NCBI RefSeq assembly: GCF_014649915.1
Contig: NZ_BMTY01000015.1
Coordinates: 62,001-126,000, forward strand
From: Streptomyces toxytricini
GTDB lineage: Bacteria; Actinomycetota; Actinomycetes; Streptomycetales; Streptomycetaceae
Length of the DNA stretch: 64,000 bases
Reading direction: 5' to 3'
The notes beneath the pieces are model-generated. The model did not search any database and was not told where the DNA came from. It was given only the letters and a program-made list of their open reading frames with translations. This document shows, piece after piece, positions 32,639 through 41,176 of the stretch (its first letter is position 1; the number at the start of each line of letters is the position of its first letter). Both the position numbers and the translations under genes were made by a program.

Positions 32639-34051
32639 ATGCCGGAGACAGGCCCTGCGACGGCTGCGCACGAGCCGTCGCCGAAGACGCCGCCCGCCGA
32701 ACCGACCGCTTCCGCCCCCGACACCCGCCAGGCCCCCGCCCCGGGCCCGGACTCCGGCTCCGGATCCGACGCGGCCGCCGTCCCCGCCCCGCGGACGGAA
32801 GCCGCGCCCGCGGCGCCGCGCGGCGCCGCGGCCGCCGCCCGCCGCACCGGGCTGCTCGTCATGGTCGTCCTCGGCGGGCTCAGCGCCCTCCCCCCGCTGT
32901 CCATGGACATGTACCTGCCGGCCCTGCCGGAGGTCGCGTCCGCTTTGGCCAGCCCCGCCGCCACCATCCAGCTCACCCTGACCGCCTGCCTCGCCGGCAT
33001 GGCCCTCGGCCAGCTCGTCATCGGCCCGATGAGCGACAAGTGGGGCCGCCGCCGGCCGCTCCTCGCCGGCATGGCCCTGTACGTCCTCGCGACCGCCGTC
33101 TGCGCGTTCGCGCCGACCGCCGAGCTGCTGATCGGCTTCCGCCTGCTCCAGGGCCTGGCCGGGGCCGCCGGGATCGTCATCGCCCGCGCCGTCGTCCGCG
33201 ACCTGTACGAGGGCGTGGAGATGGCGAAGTTCTTCTCCAGCCTGATGCTTATCTCCGGCGTGGCCCCCATCGTCGCCCCGCTCATCGGGGCCCAGGTGCT
33301 CCGCTTCGCCGACTGGCGCGGCGTGTTCGTCGTCCTCGCCGCCGTCGGCCTCGCCCTCACCCTGCTCGTGTGGCGCCGCCTCGACGAGACGCTGCCGCCG
33401 GAGCAACGGCACACCGGCGGCGTCGGCACCGCCCTGCGGACCATGCGCGGCCTGCTCGCGGACCGCGTCTTCGCCGGGTACGTGCTGGCCGGCGGCTTCG
33501 CCTTCGCGACGCTGTTCGCGTACATCGCGGCCTCCCCGTTCGTCGTCCAGGAGATCCACGGGGCCTCCGCGCAGACCTTCAGCCTGCTGTTCGGCCTGAA
33601 CTCCGTCGGCCTGATCGTCGTCGGGCAGGTCAACGGCAAGCTGCTCGTCGGCCGGGTCAGCCTCGACAAGGTCCTGGCCTGCGGGATCGCCGTGGTCGCC
33701 GCCGCGTCCGCCGCGCTGCTGCTGATGTCGGCGGGCGTGTTCGGCCGCGTCGGCCTGGCGCCGGTCGCCGCCGCCCTGTTCGTGCTCATGTCCGCGATGG
33801 GCCTGGTCCTGCCGAACACCAACGCGCTGGCCCTGATGCGCACCCCGCACGCCGCCGGGTCGGCGTCGGCGCTGCTCGGCACCTCCTCGTTCCTCGTCGG
33901 CGCGGCCGCCTCGCCGCTCGTCGGCATCGCCGGCGAGGACACCGCGGTGCCGATGGCGGCCGTCCAGGTCTGCTGCTCGCTGCTCGCCGCGGGCTGCTTC
34001 CTCGGCCTGTGCCGGCCCTGGCGCGGCCGCGGGGCGGCCGCCGCGGCGTGA
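32639..34051 (+). CDS. MFS multidrug transporter, Bcr/CflA family
   Basis: This 470-residue transporter has twelve membrane helices after an unusual Pro/Ala-rich 65-residue N terminus. Bcr/CflA motifs are LPPLSMDMYLPALPEV in helix 1, GQLVIGPMSDKWGRRRPLL (motif A), and QGLAGAAGIVIARAVVRDLY. It is a probable proton-driven drug or metabolite exporter at the membrane. ATG 32639 follows GGAG. The Rsm22-type gene starts 33 bases after its stop but has its own -10. Confidence 0.93.
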   Translation: MPETGPATAAHEPSPKTPPAEPTASAPDTRQAPAPGPDSGSGSDAAAVPAPRTEAAPAAPRGAAAAARRTGLLVMVVLGGLSALPPLSMDMYLPALPEVASALASPAATIQLTLTACLAGMALGQLVIGPMSDKWGRRRPLLAGMALYVLATAVCAFAPTAELLIGFRLLQGLAGAAGIVIARAVVRDLYEGVEMAKFFSSLMLISGVAPIVAPLIGAQVLRFADWRGVFVVLAAVGLALTLLVWRRLDETLPPEQRHTGGVGTALRTMRGLLADRVFAGYVLAGGFAFATLFAYIAASPFVVQEIHGASAQTFSLLFGLNSVGLIVVGQVNGKLLVGRVSLDKVLACGIAVVAAASAALLLMSAGVFGRVGLAPVAAALFVLMSAMGLVLPNTNALALMRTPHAAGSASALLGTSSFLVGAAASPLVGIAGEDTAVPMAAVQVCCSLLAAGCFLGLCRPWRGRGAAAAA

Positions 34052-34071
34052 GCCGGGCACCGGGGGCGCCG

Positions 34072-34077
34072 TAAACT
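34072..34077 (+). promoter_or_regulatory. -10 hexamer for the leaderless Rsm22-type gene
   Basis: TAAACT ends 6 bases before GTG 34084. Confidence 0.5.
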
Positions 34078-34083
34078 TCCGAG

Positions 34084-35085
34084 GTGAACGCCTCCGCCCC
34101 CACCACCGCCGAAACCCTCCGGTCCGCGCTGGCCGGACTCCTCGACGGGCTGCCGCCGAAGCAGGCCGCGGCCGCCGTCGAGCGGCTGATCGCCAACTAC
34201 CGGGGGCGCACCCCCACCGACGCCCCCGTCCTGCGGGACCGCTCCGACGTGGCGGCGTACGCGGCGTACCGGATGCCCGCCACCTTCGAGGCGGTCCGCT
34301 CCGCGCTCGCCGGCCTCGCCGACGCCGCCCCGGACTGGACGCCCGGCTCGCACGTCGACGTCGGCGGCGGTACCGGCGCGGCGACCTGGGCGGTCGACGC
34401 CACCTGGGACGGCCCGCGCGCGACGACCGTCCTGGACTGGGCGGAGCCCGCACTCGCCCTGGGCCGCGAACTGGCCGGGGCGTCCGGCTCGCCCGTGCTG
34501 CGGGGCGCCGAGTGGCGGCGGGCCGTCATCGGCTCGGCCCTCGCCCTCCCCGCCGCGGACCTCGTGACCGTCTCGTACGTGCTCGGGGAGCTCACCCCGG
34601 AGGCCCGGCGCGCCGTCACCGCCGAGGCGGCCCGCGCCGGGCAGGCCGTCGTCCTCATCGAGCCGGGCACCCCCGAGGGCTACCTGCGCATCCGGGAGGC
34701 CCGCGACCAGCTGATCGCGGCGGGCCTGCACGTCGCCGCGCCCTGCCCGCACGACGGGACCTGCCCGATCGGCGTCGGCGAGGACTGGTGCCACTTCTCG
34801 GCGCGCGTCAGCCGCTCCTCCCTGCACCGGCAGGTCAAGGGCGGCTCGCTGCCGTACGAGGACGAGAAGTTCAGCTACGTGGCGGCGACCCGCTTCCCGG
34901 CGGAGCCGGCGGCCGCACGGATCACGCGCAAGCCGCAGATCCGCAAGGGCCTCGTCCTGCTCGACCTGTGCGGACCGGAGGGCGAGGGCCTGGTCCGGGC
35001 CACCGTGACCAAGCGGCACGGCGACCTCTACAAGCGGGCCCGGGACACCGAGTGGGGCCGGGAGTGGCCCCCGGCCACGGGCTGA
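34084..35085 (+). CDS. Small ribosomal subunit Rsm22-family methyltransferase-like protein
   Basis: This 333-residue protein has a SAM-binding segment, HVDVGGGTGAATWAV, followed by VTVSYVLGELTPEARR. It has the Cys cluster of the Rsm22 family, PCPHDGTCPIG followed by WCHFSARVSRS, which holds an iron-sulfur cluster in mitochondrial relatives. The C terminus (KGLVLLDLCGPEGEGLVRATVTKR) is also family-like. Known relatives assist assembly of the small ribosomal subunit; the exact reaction is uncertain. GTG 34084 lies 6 bases after TAAACT and is probably leaderless. Confidence 0.88.
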   Translation: MNASAPTTAETLRSALAGLLDGLPPKQAAAAVERLIANYRGRTPTDAPVLRDRSDVAAYAAYRMPATFEAVRSALAGLADAAPDWTPGSHVDVGGGTGAATWAVDATWDGPRATTVLDWAEPALALGRELAGASGSPVLRGAEWRRAVIGSALALPAADLVTVSYVLGELTPEARRAVTAEAARAGQAVVLIEPGTPEGYLRIREARDQLIAAGLHVAAPCPHDGTCPIGVGEDWCHFSARVSRSSLHRQVKGGSLPYEDEKFSYVAATRFPAEPAAARITRKPQIRKGLVLLDLCGPEGEGLVRATVTKRHGDLYKRARDTEWGREWPPATG

Positions 35086-35110
35086 CGCCCGCGGCCGGGA
35101 GGCGGGGGGA

Positions 35111-35136
35111 GCGGCGGCCCGCGGGCGGACCGCCGC
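35111..35136. terminator. Possible terminator before ddaH 3' end
   Basis: GCGGCGG (35111-35117) pairs with CCGCCGC (35130-35136) between two converging genes. The stem is short and the loop long, so this is weak. Confidence 0.3.
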
Positions 35137-35152
35137 CCTGCCGCCGCCCTGA

Positions 35153-35962
35153 CTACATCCGCAGCTCCTGGGTGCAGCACTTCACGCTGCCGCCGCCCTT
35201 GAGCAGCTCGCCCAGGTCCATCGGCACCGGCTCGAAGCCCCGGTCCCGCAGCGGGCGGAACAGTCCGGCGGCCGCCTGCGGCAGCAGGACGTGCCGGCCG
35301 TCGCTGACCGCGTTCAGCCCGAGCGCGGCCGCGTCCTCGGCGCCGGCGATCAGCGCGTCCGGGAAGAGCCGCCGCAGCACGGCCCGGCTGCCCGGCGAGA
35401 AGGCCTCCGGGTGGTACATCACCTCGTCGCCGTCCAGCACGCACAGCGCGGTGTCGAGGTGGTAGTACCGCGGGTCGACCAGGTCCAGTCCGATGACGGG
35501 CCGGCCGAAGAACTCCTGCGCCTCGTCGTGCGAGAGCGGGCTGGAGCGGAAGCCCCGCCCGGCCAGGATCCAGCTGGCCGTGACGGCGAAGTCGCCCTCG
35601 CCCTCGTTGACGTGGGCCGGCTCGTGGACGTCCCGGAAGCCGTGCGAGCGGAACCAGGCGCGGTGGATCTCCGCCTCGCCGGTGCGCTCCGCGTGCGCGA
35701 ACCGGGCGCCGAGGACCCGGCCGTCGATGACGAGGGCGCCGTTCGCGGCGAAGACCATGTCGGGGAGGCCCGGGTCCGGTTCCAGGGTCTCGACGGTGTG
35801 CCCGAGGGCGAGGTAGCGGTCCCTGAGGTCTTCCCACTGGGCCATGGCCAGGGGGAGGTCCACCGGTTTCGCGGGGTCCATCCACGGGTTGATGGAGTAC
35901 GTGACCTTGAAGTGTGCCGGTGGGCACATCAGGTAGCGCCGGGGTGTGGCGTCTCTGCGCAA
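35153..35962 (-). CDS. ddaH: Dimethylarginine dimethylaminohydrolase-type amidinotransferase family enzyme
   Basis: This 269-residue guanidino-modifying enzyme would hydrolyse methylarginines to citrulline. Family motifs are PDMVFAANGALV (Asp), GEGDFA, the catalytic His in YYHLDTALCVL and the nucleophilic Cys in GGGSVKCCTQELR near the end. TTG 35962 is chosen because GAGGAG precedes it by six bases and gives MRRDATPRRYLMCPP; a GTG further up lacks a site. It is divergent from a TetR gene with a shared intergenic region containing the palindrome ATGTGCACAT (36042-36051), so control by that regulator is plausible. Confidence 0.88.
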   Translation of the reverse strand: MRRDATPRRYLMCPPAHFKVTYSINPWMDPAKPVDLPLAMAQWEDLRDRYLALGHTVETLEPDPGLPDMVFAANGALVIDGRVLGARFAHAERTGEAEIHRAWFRSHGFRDVHEPAHVNEGEGDFAVTASWILAGRGFRSSPLSHDEAQEFFGRPVIGLDLVDPRYYHLDTALCVLDGDEVMYHPEAFSPGSRAVLRRLFPDALIAGAEDAAALGLNAVSDGRHVLLPQAAAGLFRPLRDRGFEPVPMDLGELLKGGGSVKCCTQELRM

Positions 35963-36079
35963 AGAAGGCTCCTCACGACTCACGGACTGGTGGGTGAATC
36001 GTCTCTCCTCCAGGGTCACCGCGCAGTGGACTGACCGAGTGATGTGCACATTGACTGAAAGACGAGACGTTCCGGTTGG

Positions 36080-36085
36080 TAATTT
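36080..36085 (+). promoter_or_regulatory. -10 hexamer for the leaderless tetR gene
   Basis: TAATTT ends 6 bases before ATG 36092. Confidence 0.5.
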
Positions 36086-36091
36086 GTCCGA

Positions 36092-36724
36092 ATGACCAGC
36101 AAGAACCCTGACGCGAAGGCCCCCGACGCGAGCCGCCGCAGCGAGCGCTCCCGGCGGGCCATCCTCGACGCGGCGCTCGCCCTGGTCGGCGAGGTGGGCT
36201 ACAACAGGCTGACCGTCGAGGCGATCGCGGCCCGCGCGGGGGTGGGCAAACAGACGATCTACCGGTGGTGGCCCTCGAAGGCGGCCGTCCTGCTCGACGC
36301 CTCGCTCGCGCTCTCCGGCGACGCCGCGGACGGGGGCGGCTGGACAGGCTTCCCCGACACCGGCGATCTCGCCGCCGACCTGAAGACCGTCATGCGGGCG
36401 ACGGTCGACGAACTGTCCGACGACACGTACGCGGCCCCCGCGCGCGCCCTCGCGGCCGCCGGAGCCACCGACCCCGAGCTCGGCGCCCGCTTCACGGAGC
36501 AGCTGCTGGAACCCCAGCTCGCCCTGTACGAGGCACGACTGCGATCCGCCCTCGAATCCGGGCACATCGACCCCGGTACGGACCTCCGGGTGGCCGTCGA
36601 AATGCTGGTGGCCCCCCTCACGTACCGCTGGCTGCTGCGCACGGGCCCCCTCACCCACGCCTTCGCGGACGAGGTCGTCGACCGCGCCCTGGCGGGCATC
36701 GCCACGGCCCGGGAACCGGACTGA
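36092..36724 (+). CDS. TetR family transcriptional regulator
   Basis: This 210-residue regulator has an N-terminal helix-turn-helix (RAILDAALALVGEVGYNRLTVEAIAAR-type, in two segments, then GVGKQTIYRWWPSKAAVLLD). The IYRWWPSK form defines the TetR_C_16/YcdC-like group common in actinobacteria. The C-terminal ligand domain ends FADEVVDRALAGIA. It is divergent from ddaH and probably controls it or itself. Leaderless expression from TAATTT is likely. The ligand is unknown. Confidence 0.93.
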   Translation: MTSKNPDAKAPDASRRSERSRRAILDAALALVGEVGYNRLTVEAIAARAGVGKQTIYRWWPSKAAVLLDASLALSGDAADGGGWTGFPDTGDLAADLKTVMRATVDELSDDTYAAPARALAAAGATDPELGARFTEQLLEPQLALYEARLRSALESGHIDPGTDLRVAVEMLVAPLTYRWLLRTGPLTHAFADEVVDRALAGIATAREPD

Positions 36725-36920
36725 CGGGGAGGGGGTGGCGAACGTCACCGACGCCGCCGCCCACATCCCCCGGCCTACGAATGGCCGGATTTAAGCCGCT
36801 ATGTGGCGACATTCCGGGTGCCGAGCGGGGACCCGTCCTTGGGGAGAGCGGTCACCCGGACCGCAGGATGGTGGGACGATGTCAGGGTCTGCCGGGGCCA
36901 ACGCTGAGGTGAGGGGATAG

Positions 36921-37655
36921 ATGGGGTCTGAGTCCGGCCGCGTCAAACGCGGCGAGCAGAGCAGGATTTCGCAGTGGCTGCGCCGACGCCCGAAGTCCGC
37001 ACCGGAGGACCCCGGCCGCGTACGCGAGGCACTCCTGCTCTCCGCGGCCGCGGCGGGCCTGCCGCTCTCCCCCGCCGCCCACCCGGTCGGCTACCGGTGC
37101 TCCTGCGACCGGATCGGCTGCCCGACCCCCGCGCGGCACCCCCTCTCCTTCGCCTGGCAGACCCAGTCGACCACCGACCGGGCACAGATCGAACGCTGGG
37201 CGCGCAACCAGCCCCAGGCCAACTTCATCACCGCGACCGGCATGGTCCACGACGTCCTGGACGTCCCCCTGGAAGCCGGCGCCAAGGCCCTCGAACGCCT
37301 CCTCGCCGCCGGCATCGACGTCGGCCCGGTCGCCGAGTCGGGCGGCACGGGCGACCAGGCCCGCATGCTCTTCTTCACCGCCACCCGCGGCACCCCCGAG
37401 GACGAGGACGAGTGGTGGCCGTGCGAACTGGACTGCCACCCGGAAACGATGGACGAACACCCGGGCCTCCGCTGGCACTGCCGCGGCAGCTACGTCCTCG
37501 TCCCCCCGGCATCTCTCCCCGGCGACCAGGCGGTCACCTGGATCCGCGGCATGGAGCACCCCCTCCCGGACCCGCTGACCCTCTTGGAAACCCTGACGGA
37601 CGCCTGCGCAGAACACGCCACGACCCCGGCAACGGCCTGGCCCCTCCACCACTGA
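36921..37655 (+). CDS. Orphan chromosomal prim-pol-like (bifunctional primase/polymerase domain) protein
   Basis: This 244-residue protein matches the N-terminal prim-pol domain seen in mobile elements: LSAAAAGLPLSPAAHPVGYRC, the Cys-rich CSCDRIGCPTPARHP and RAQIERWARNQPQANFITATG. The metal-binding Asp pair is replaced by HDVLDVP, the later His motif is not obvious, and no helicase partner is present. It may therefore be non-catalytic or have changed role. It is conserved in streptomycete chromosomes from memory. ATG 36921 follows GAGGGGAT. A tandem repeat array follows its stop. Confidence 0.75.
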   Translation: MGSESGRVKRGEQSRISQWLRRRPKSAPEDPGRVREALLLSAAAAGLPLSPAAHPVGYRCSCDRIGCPTPARHPLSFAWQTQSTTDRAQIERWARNQPQANFITATGMVHDVLDVPLEAGAKALERLLAAGIDVGPVAESGGTGDQARMLFFTATRGTPEDEDEWWPCELDCHPETMDEHPGLRWHCRGSYVLVPPASLPGDQAVTWIRGMEHPLPDPLTLLETLTDACAEHATTPATAWPLHH

Positions 37656-37668
37656 CTGCCGACGGGGG

Positions 37669-37861
37669 CCAACCCAGCCCCGCCGGCCAATCCAGCCCCG
37701 CCGGTGTTTGAGGCGCGGGGCCCAATCCGGCCCCGCCGGCGTTCGAGACGGGGGGCCCAATCCAGCCCCGCCGGCGTTCGAGACGGGGGGCCCAATCCAG
37801 CCCCGCCGGCGTTCGAGACGGGGGGCCCAATCCAGCCCCGCCGGCGTTTGAGGCGCGGGGG
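37669..37861. repeat. Tandem array of a 35-bp intergenic repeat
   Basis: Five full units begin at 37687, 37722, 37757, 37792 and 37827, exactly 35 bases apart, after a partial unit at 37669. The core is CAATCCAGCCCCGCCGGCG then TTCGAGACGGGG or TTTGAGGCGCGGGG. Each unit can fold (CCCCG with CGGGG). The element is of the dispersed intergenic kind found between streptomycete genes; here it is amplified in the 338-base gap between two converging genes. Confidence 0.85.
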
Positions 37862-37863
37862 TC

Positions 37864-37880
37864 CGGGGGCGGAGCCCCCG
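37864..37880. terminator. Hairpin after the 35-bp array
   Basis: CGGGGGC (37864-37870) pairs with GCCCCCG (37874-37880) around loop GGA. It follows the repeats between converging genes. The rest of the gap to 37993 shows nothing. Confidence 0.5.
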
Positions 37881-37993
37881 CAACGGGTCCGGGCAGAGCC
37901 CGGGAAACGGAGAAGGGGCGGGGCGGGGAGCCGGCTCCGCGCAGCGGCAACCCTCACCCGCCCCCCGCCCCCGGCACCGGCACCGGCACCCCG

Positions 37994-38794
37994 TCAGTGG
38001 ATCTGCGTCACGACGACGTCGAGCGCCCACGCCCGCCCGCCCCGCGCAGGGGCCTCCCCTTCCACCACGTACCCCAACTCCCGCAGCACCTCGACCAGCT
38101 CCGCCGGCCCCGCCGGCTGAACCCCCGCGACGAGCAGATCCCGCACCAGCCTCCCTTTGGTCGCCTTGTTGAAGTGGCTCACGACAGCCCGCTTCTCCAC
38201 CCCGTCCACGACCTGCGAGTGCAGCACCCGCACGGTGGCGGTCCTCTCGGCGAGCTCTCCCTTCGGCTTCCAGGCGGCCGCGTACGCCGCCGACCGCAGG
38301 TCGAGTACGAGCCCGTCCCCGGCGGCTTCCGGCATGGCCTCCGCCATCGGCTCCCGCCAGTACGCGCCGAGCGCGCCGAGCCCGGGCAGCTTGACCCCCA
38401 TGGAGCACCGGTAGGACGGAATCCGGTCGCTCACCCGTACGGCCCCCCACAGCCCGGAGAAGACGAGCAGAGACCGCTCGGCCCGCGCCCGCGCCGCGGC
38501 GGGCAGTTCCCCGAGCCCGAGCGCGTCGTACAGCACCCCGGTGTAGAGCTCGCCGGCGGGCAGCGCGGCCGCGGTCCGCAGTCCGGCGTTCTTCGCGACC
38601 TCCCCGCGGAGCCCTTCGCTGAGCCCGAGCACCTCGCGCGCCTTCAGCTCGTCCCCGGCGCACAGGTCGACGAGCTCGGCGAGTACGGCTTCGCGCGCCG
38701 CGGCCAGTCCCGGCAGCGACAGCGTTCCCGCGTCCATGGGTGCGCCGGTCCCGCCGGCGGCCTTTCCCTCGGACGGCGGCAGCAACACGAGCAC
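37994..38794 (-). CDS. yaaA: YaaA family peroxide-stress protein
   Basis: This 266-residue protein has the YaaA/DUF328 pattern: VLLPPSEGKAAGG at the start, LYTGVLYDALGL, LLVFSGLWGAVRVSDRIPSYRCSM in part, and VVSHFNKATKGRL. E. coli YaaA limits free iron during peroxide stress and the fold binds DNA. GTG 38794 follows a GGAG site. The gene is divergent from the RNB nuclease and ends next to the 35-bp repeats. Confidence 0.92.
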   Translation of the reverse strand: MLVLLPPSEGKAAGGTGAPMDAGTLSLPGLAAAREAVLAELVDLCAGDELKAREVLGLSEGLRGEVAKNAGLRTAAALPAGELYTGVLYDALGLGELPAAARARAERSLLVFSGLWGAVRVSDRIPSYRCSMGVKLPGLGALGAYWREPMAEAMPEAAGDGLVLDLRSAAYAAAWKPKGELAERTATVRVLHSQVVDGVEKRAVVSHFNKATKGRLVRDLLVAGVQPAGPAELVEVLRELGYVVEGEAPARGGRAWALDVVVTQIH

Positions 38795-38883
38795 GGCGTA
38801 TCTCCTCAGACCAAAGCGAAAAGGGGGGGTGCGGCCCCGCCCCAGCGTAGACGGCTCGCCGTGCCGCCCCCGCCGTCCGGCCC

Positions 38884-38889
38884 TACGCT
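38884..38889 (+). promoter_or_regulatory. -10 hexamer for the leaderless RNB gene
   Basis: TACGCT ends 6 bases before ATG 38896. Confidence 0.5.
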
Positions 38890-38895
38890 CGATCC

Positions 38896-40347
38896 ATGCC
38901 ACGCCGTCATCTGCACATGACCGGCGCAGACGGGGCTGCCCTGCGGGCGGCGCTGCGCGACCTGCGGACCGGGCTGGACGTGCCGCGGGAGTTCCCGCCA
39001 CCGGTGCTGGCCGAGGCGGAGCAGGCCGTACGGACGCCCCGGCTCCCGGACGAGGACGCAACCGACGTCCCCTTGTTCACGATCGACCCGCCGTCCTCCC
39101 GCGACCTGGACCAGGCGATGCACCTGGCGCGCCGAGCCGGCGGCGGGTACGCCGTCCACTACGCGATCGCCGACCCGGCGGCGTTCGTCACTCCGGGCGG
39201 GCCCGTCGACGCGGAGGCGCACCGCCGGGTCACGACCCTGTACTTCCCGGACGGGCGGATCCCGCTGCTTCCGCCTGCCCTGTCCGAGGGCGCGGCGAGC
39301 CTGCTGCCGGGCCAGACGTGCCCGGCACTGCTGTGGCGGCTGGACCTGGACTCGGCGGGCCGCGTGGAGCGGACGACGATCCGCCGGGCCCTGGTGCGCA
39401 GCCGGGCCCGCTACGACTACGACGGCGCCCAGCAGGCGATCGACTCCGGCACGGCCGAAGAGCCCCTGACCCTCCTCCGCGAGGTGGGCCGCCTCCGAGA
39501 GGAGCAGGAACGCGAGCGGGGCGGGGTGTCCCTGAACGTGCCCGAGCAGGAGATCGTCGCGCACGACGGCTCGTACGGCCTGGCCTACCGCGCGCCGCTG
39601 CCCGTGGACGGCTGGAACGCGCAGGTCTCCCTGATGACGGGCATGGCGGCCGCCGACCTGATGCTGGCGGCCGGGACGGGCGTCCTGCGCACCCTGCCGA
39701 CGGCTCCGGACGGTGCGGTGGGCCGGCTGCGGCGCGCCGCGCAGGCGCTGGGGATCGACTGGCCGCACCACGTCCCGTACGCCGAGCTGGTCCGCTCCCT
39801 GGACGCGCACCGTCCGGCGCACGCCGCGTTCCTGCAGGAGTGCACGGCGCTGCTGCGGGGCGCCGGGTACACGGTCTTCACGGGCGGCGCGCCCGCCGGC
39901 CCGGTCGTGCACGCGGCGGTCGCGGCGCCGTACGCGCACTGCACCGCTCCCCTGCGCCGGCTCGCCGACCGCTACACGGGCGAGCTGTGCCTGGCGGCGG
40001 CGTCGGGGGCCGGGGCGCCGCAGTGGGTGCTGGCGGGGCTGGAGGAGCTGCCGCGCCGGATGGCGGGGGGCATGCGCCTGGCGAACACGGTGGAGCGGGA
40101 GTGCGTGGACCTCGTGGAGGCGGCCGTGATGAAGGACCGCGTCGGGGAGGCCTTCGACGCGGTGGTGATCGACGTCGACGACCGCGACGCCCGCTCCGGG
40201 ACGGTCCACCTGGCCGAGCCGGCGGTCGTCGGCCGCGTGGAGTCCCCGACCGGCGACCTGCCGCTGGGCGACCGCATCCGCGTCCGCCTCACCCGCGCGG
40301 ACCCCGGCTACTCGAAGATCCTCTTCACCCCTGACGGGGCGGCGTGA
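38896..40347 (+). CDS. RNB domain-containing ribonuclease
   Basis: This 483-residue 3'-5' exoribonuclease of the RNase II/R family has the catalytic Asp motif FTIDPPSSRDLDQAM, HYAIADPAAFV, LYFPDGRIPLLPPALSEGAASLLPG-type segments, and PYAHCTAPLRRLADRYT near the end. It lacks the N-terminal cold-shock domains and ends in a short beta-rich C-terminal domain, as in actinobacterial short forms. ATG 38896 lies 6 bases after TACGCT with no ribosome-binding site, so it is probably leaderless. It overlaps the converging membrane protein gene by 23 bases. Confidence 0.93.
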   Translation: MPRRHLHMTGADGAALRAALRDLRTGLDVPREFPPPVLAEAEQAVRTPRLPDEDATDVPLFTIDPPSSRDLDQAMHLARRAGGGYAVHYAIADPAAFVTPGGPVDAEAHRRVTTLYFPDGRIPLLPPALSEGAASLLPGQTCPALLWRLDLDSAGRVERTTIRRALVRSRARYDYDGAQQAIDSGTAEEPLTLLREVGRLREEQERERGGVSLNVPEQEIVAHDGSYGLAYRAPLPVDGWNAQVSLMTGMAAADLMLAAGTGVLRTLPTAPDGAVGRLRRAAQALGIDWPHHVPYAELVRSLDAHRPAHAAFLQECTALLRGAGYTVFTGGAPAGPVVHAAVAAPYAHCTAPLRRLADRYTGELCLAAASGAGAPQWVLAGLEELPRRMAGGMRLANTVERECVDLVEAAVMKDRVGEAFDAVVIDVDDRDARSGTVHLAEPAVVGRVESPTGDLPLGDRIRVRLTRADPGYSKILFTPDGAA

Positions 40348-41176
40348 CCGCGGCGCCGCGCAAGGCCGCGACGACGGCGCCAGGATCATCGGCGTGGAAG
40401 CGCAGGAGCCGGGCCTCGCCCCGTGCACCCAGCGGCCGGGTGAACCCGACGGCCCGGGAGAGTTCGACGGTCACGGTGGTCTGGCCGCCGACGATCAGGT
40501 CGAGCACCCCGTCCCCGGACAGGCTCACCAGCCGGCCCTCCGGGTAGCGGCGGTCGACGCGGGCCGAGGCGATGGCGTCCGCCGGGACGGCCAGGTCGAA
40601 CAGCGCACCGTAGCGCAGCCGCAGGCTTCCGTCGGGGCGGACGACGTGCGGCCGGGTCACGCAGGCGGCGTGCATCGCCAGCAGCAGCGCCACCCCGTAC
40701 ACGTCGAGGACGAGCACCACGCGGTGCACGGCAGGCCAGGGGATCAGCAGGGCGAGCACCGCGGTCTCAACGACCGAGACGAACACCATGCCGTACATCA
40801 TCGCGGTCTGCGGCCCCGTGTACGCGGCGGGCAGGTCGCCCGCGGCGACGCCGTGAGGCGGGCGGCGCAGCATCCACCGCACCAGGGAGGCCCCGGCCCG
40901 CAGCTCGTGCAGCAGCAGCCGGCGCGCGGCGGCGGGGACGGCGGCCCGCACCGCCGCCCGCAGGGCCTCGCCCGGTACGGCTCCGCGGGCGCGCTCGGCG
41001 GCGTACAGCGACCGCAGCACCCACGCCTCCAGCAGCAGGGCGGCGGCGACGAGGACCTCGCAAGCGGCGAGCACCGCCGCGGGCGGGCGGACCCCGGCGG
41101 CGACGACGAGGACGAGCAGCAGCTCGCCGGGTATGACGACGGCGGCCGCGAGGCGCGCGGCCCGCACCCGGCTCAC
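40325..41176 (-). CDS. Multi-pass membrane protein, function unknown
   Basis: This 283-residue protein has four helices: AAVVIPGELLLVLVVAAG, AACEVLVAAALLLEAWVL, GMVFVSVVETAVLALLI and VVLVLDVYGVALLLAMHAA. A basic cytoplasmic loop lies between helices 2 and 3. A C-terminal soluble domain (RYGALFDLAVPADAIASARV, then LDLIVGGQTTVTVEL) resembles a PH-like bacterial domain. The GTG at 41176 is in a GTGA overlap with the merR stop, so it is translated with that regulator and is its likely partner or target. Confidence 0.8.
   Translation of the reverse strand: MSRVRAARLAAAVVIPGELLLVLVVAAGVRPPAAVLAACEVLVAAALLLEAWVLRSLYAAERARGAVPGEALRAAVRAAVPAAARRLLLHELRAGASLVRWMLRRPPHGVAAGDLPAAYTGPQTAMMYGMVFVSVVETAVLALLIPWPAVHRVVLVLDVYGVALLLAMHAACVTRPHVVRPDGSLRLRYGALFDLAVPADAIASARVDRRYPEGRLVSLSGDGVLDLIVGGQTTVTVELSRAVGFTRPLGARGEARLLRFHADDPGAVVAALRGAAVTPPRQG

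Noticed and set aside
37669..37861. Possible CRISPR array
   Set aside because: Units abut with an exact 35-base period and there are no variable spacers or cas genes.
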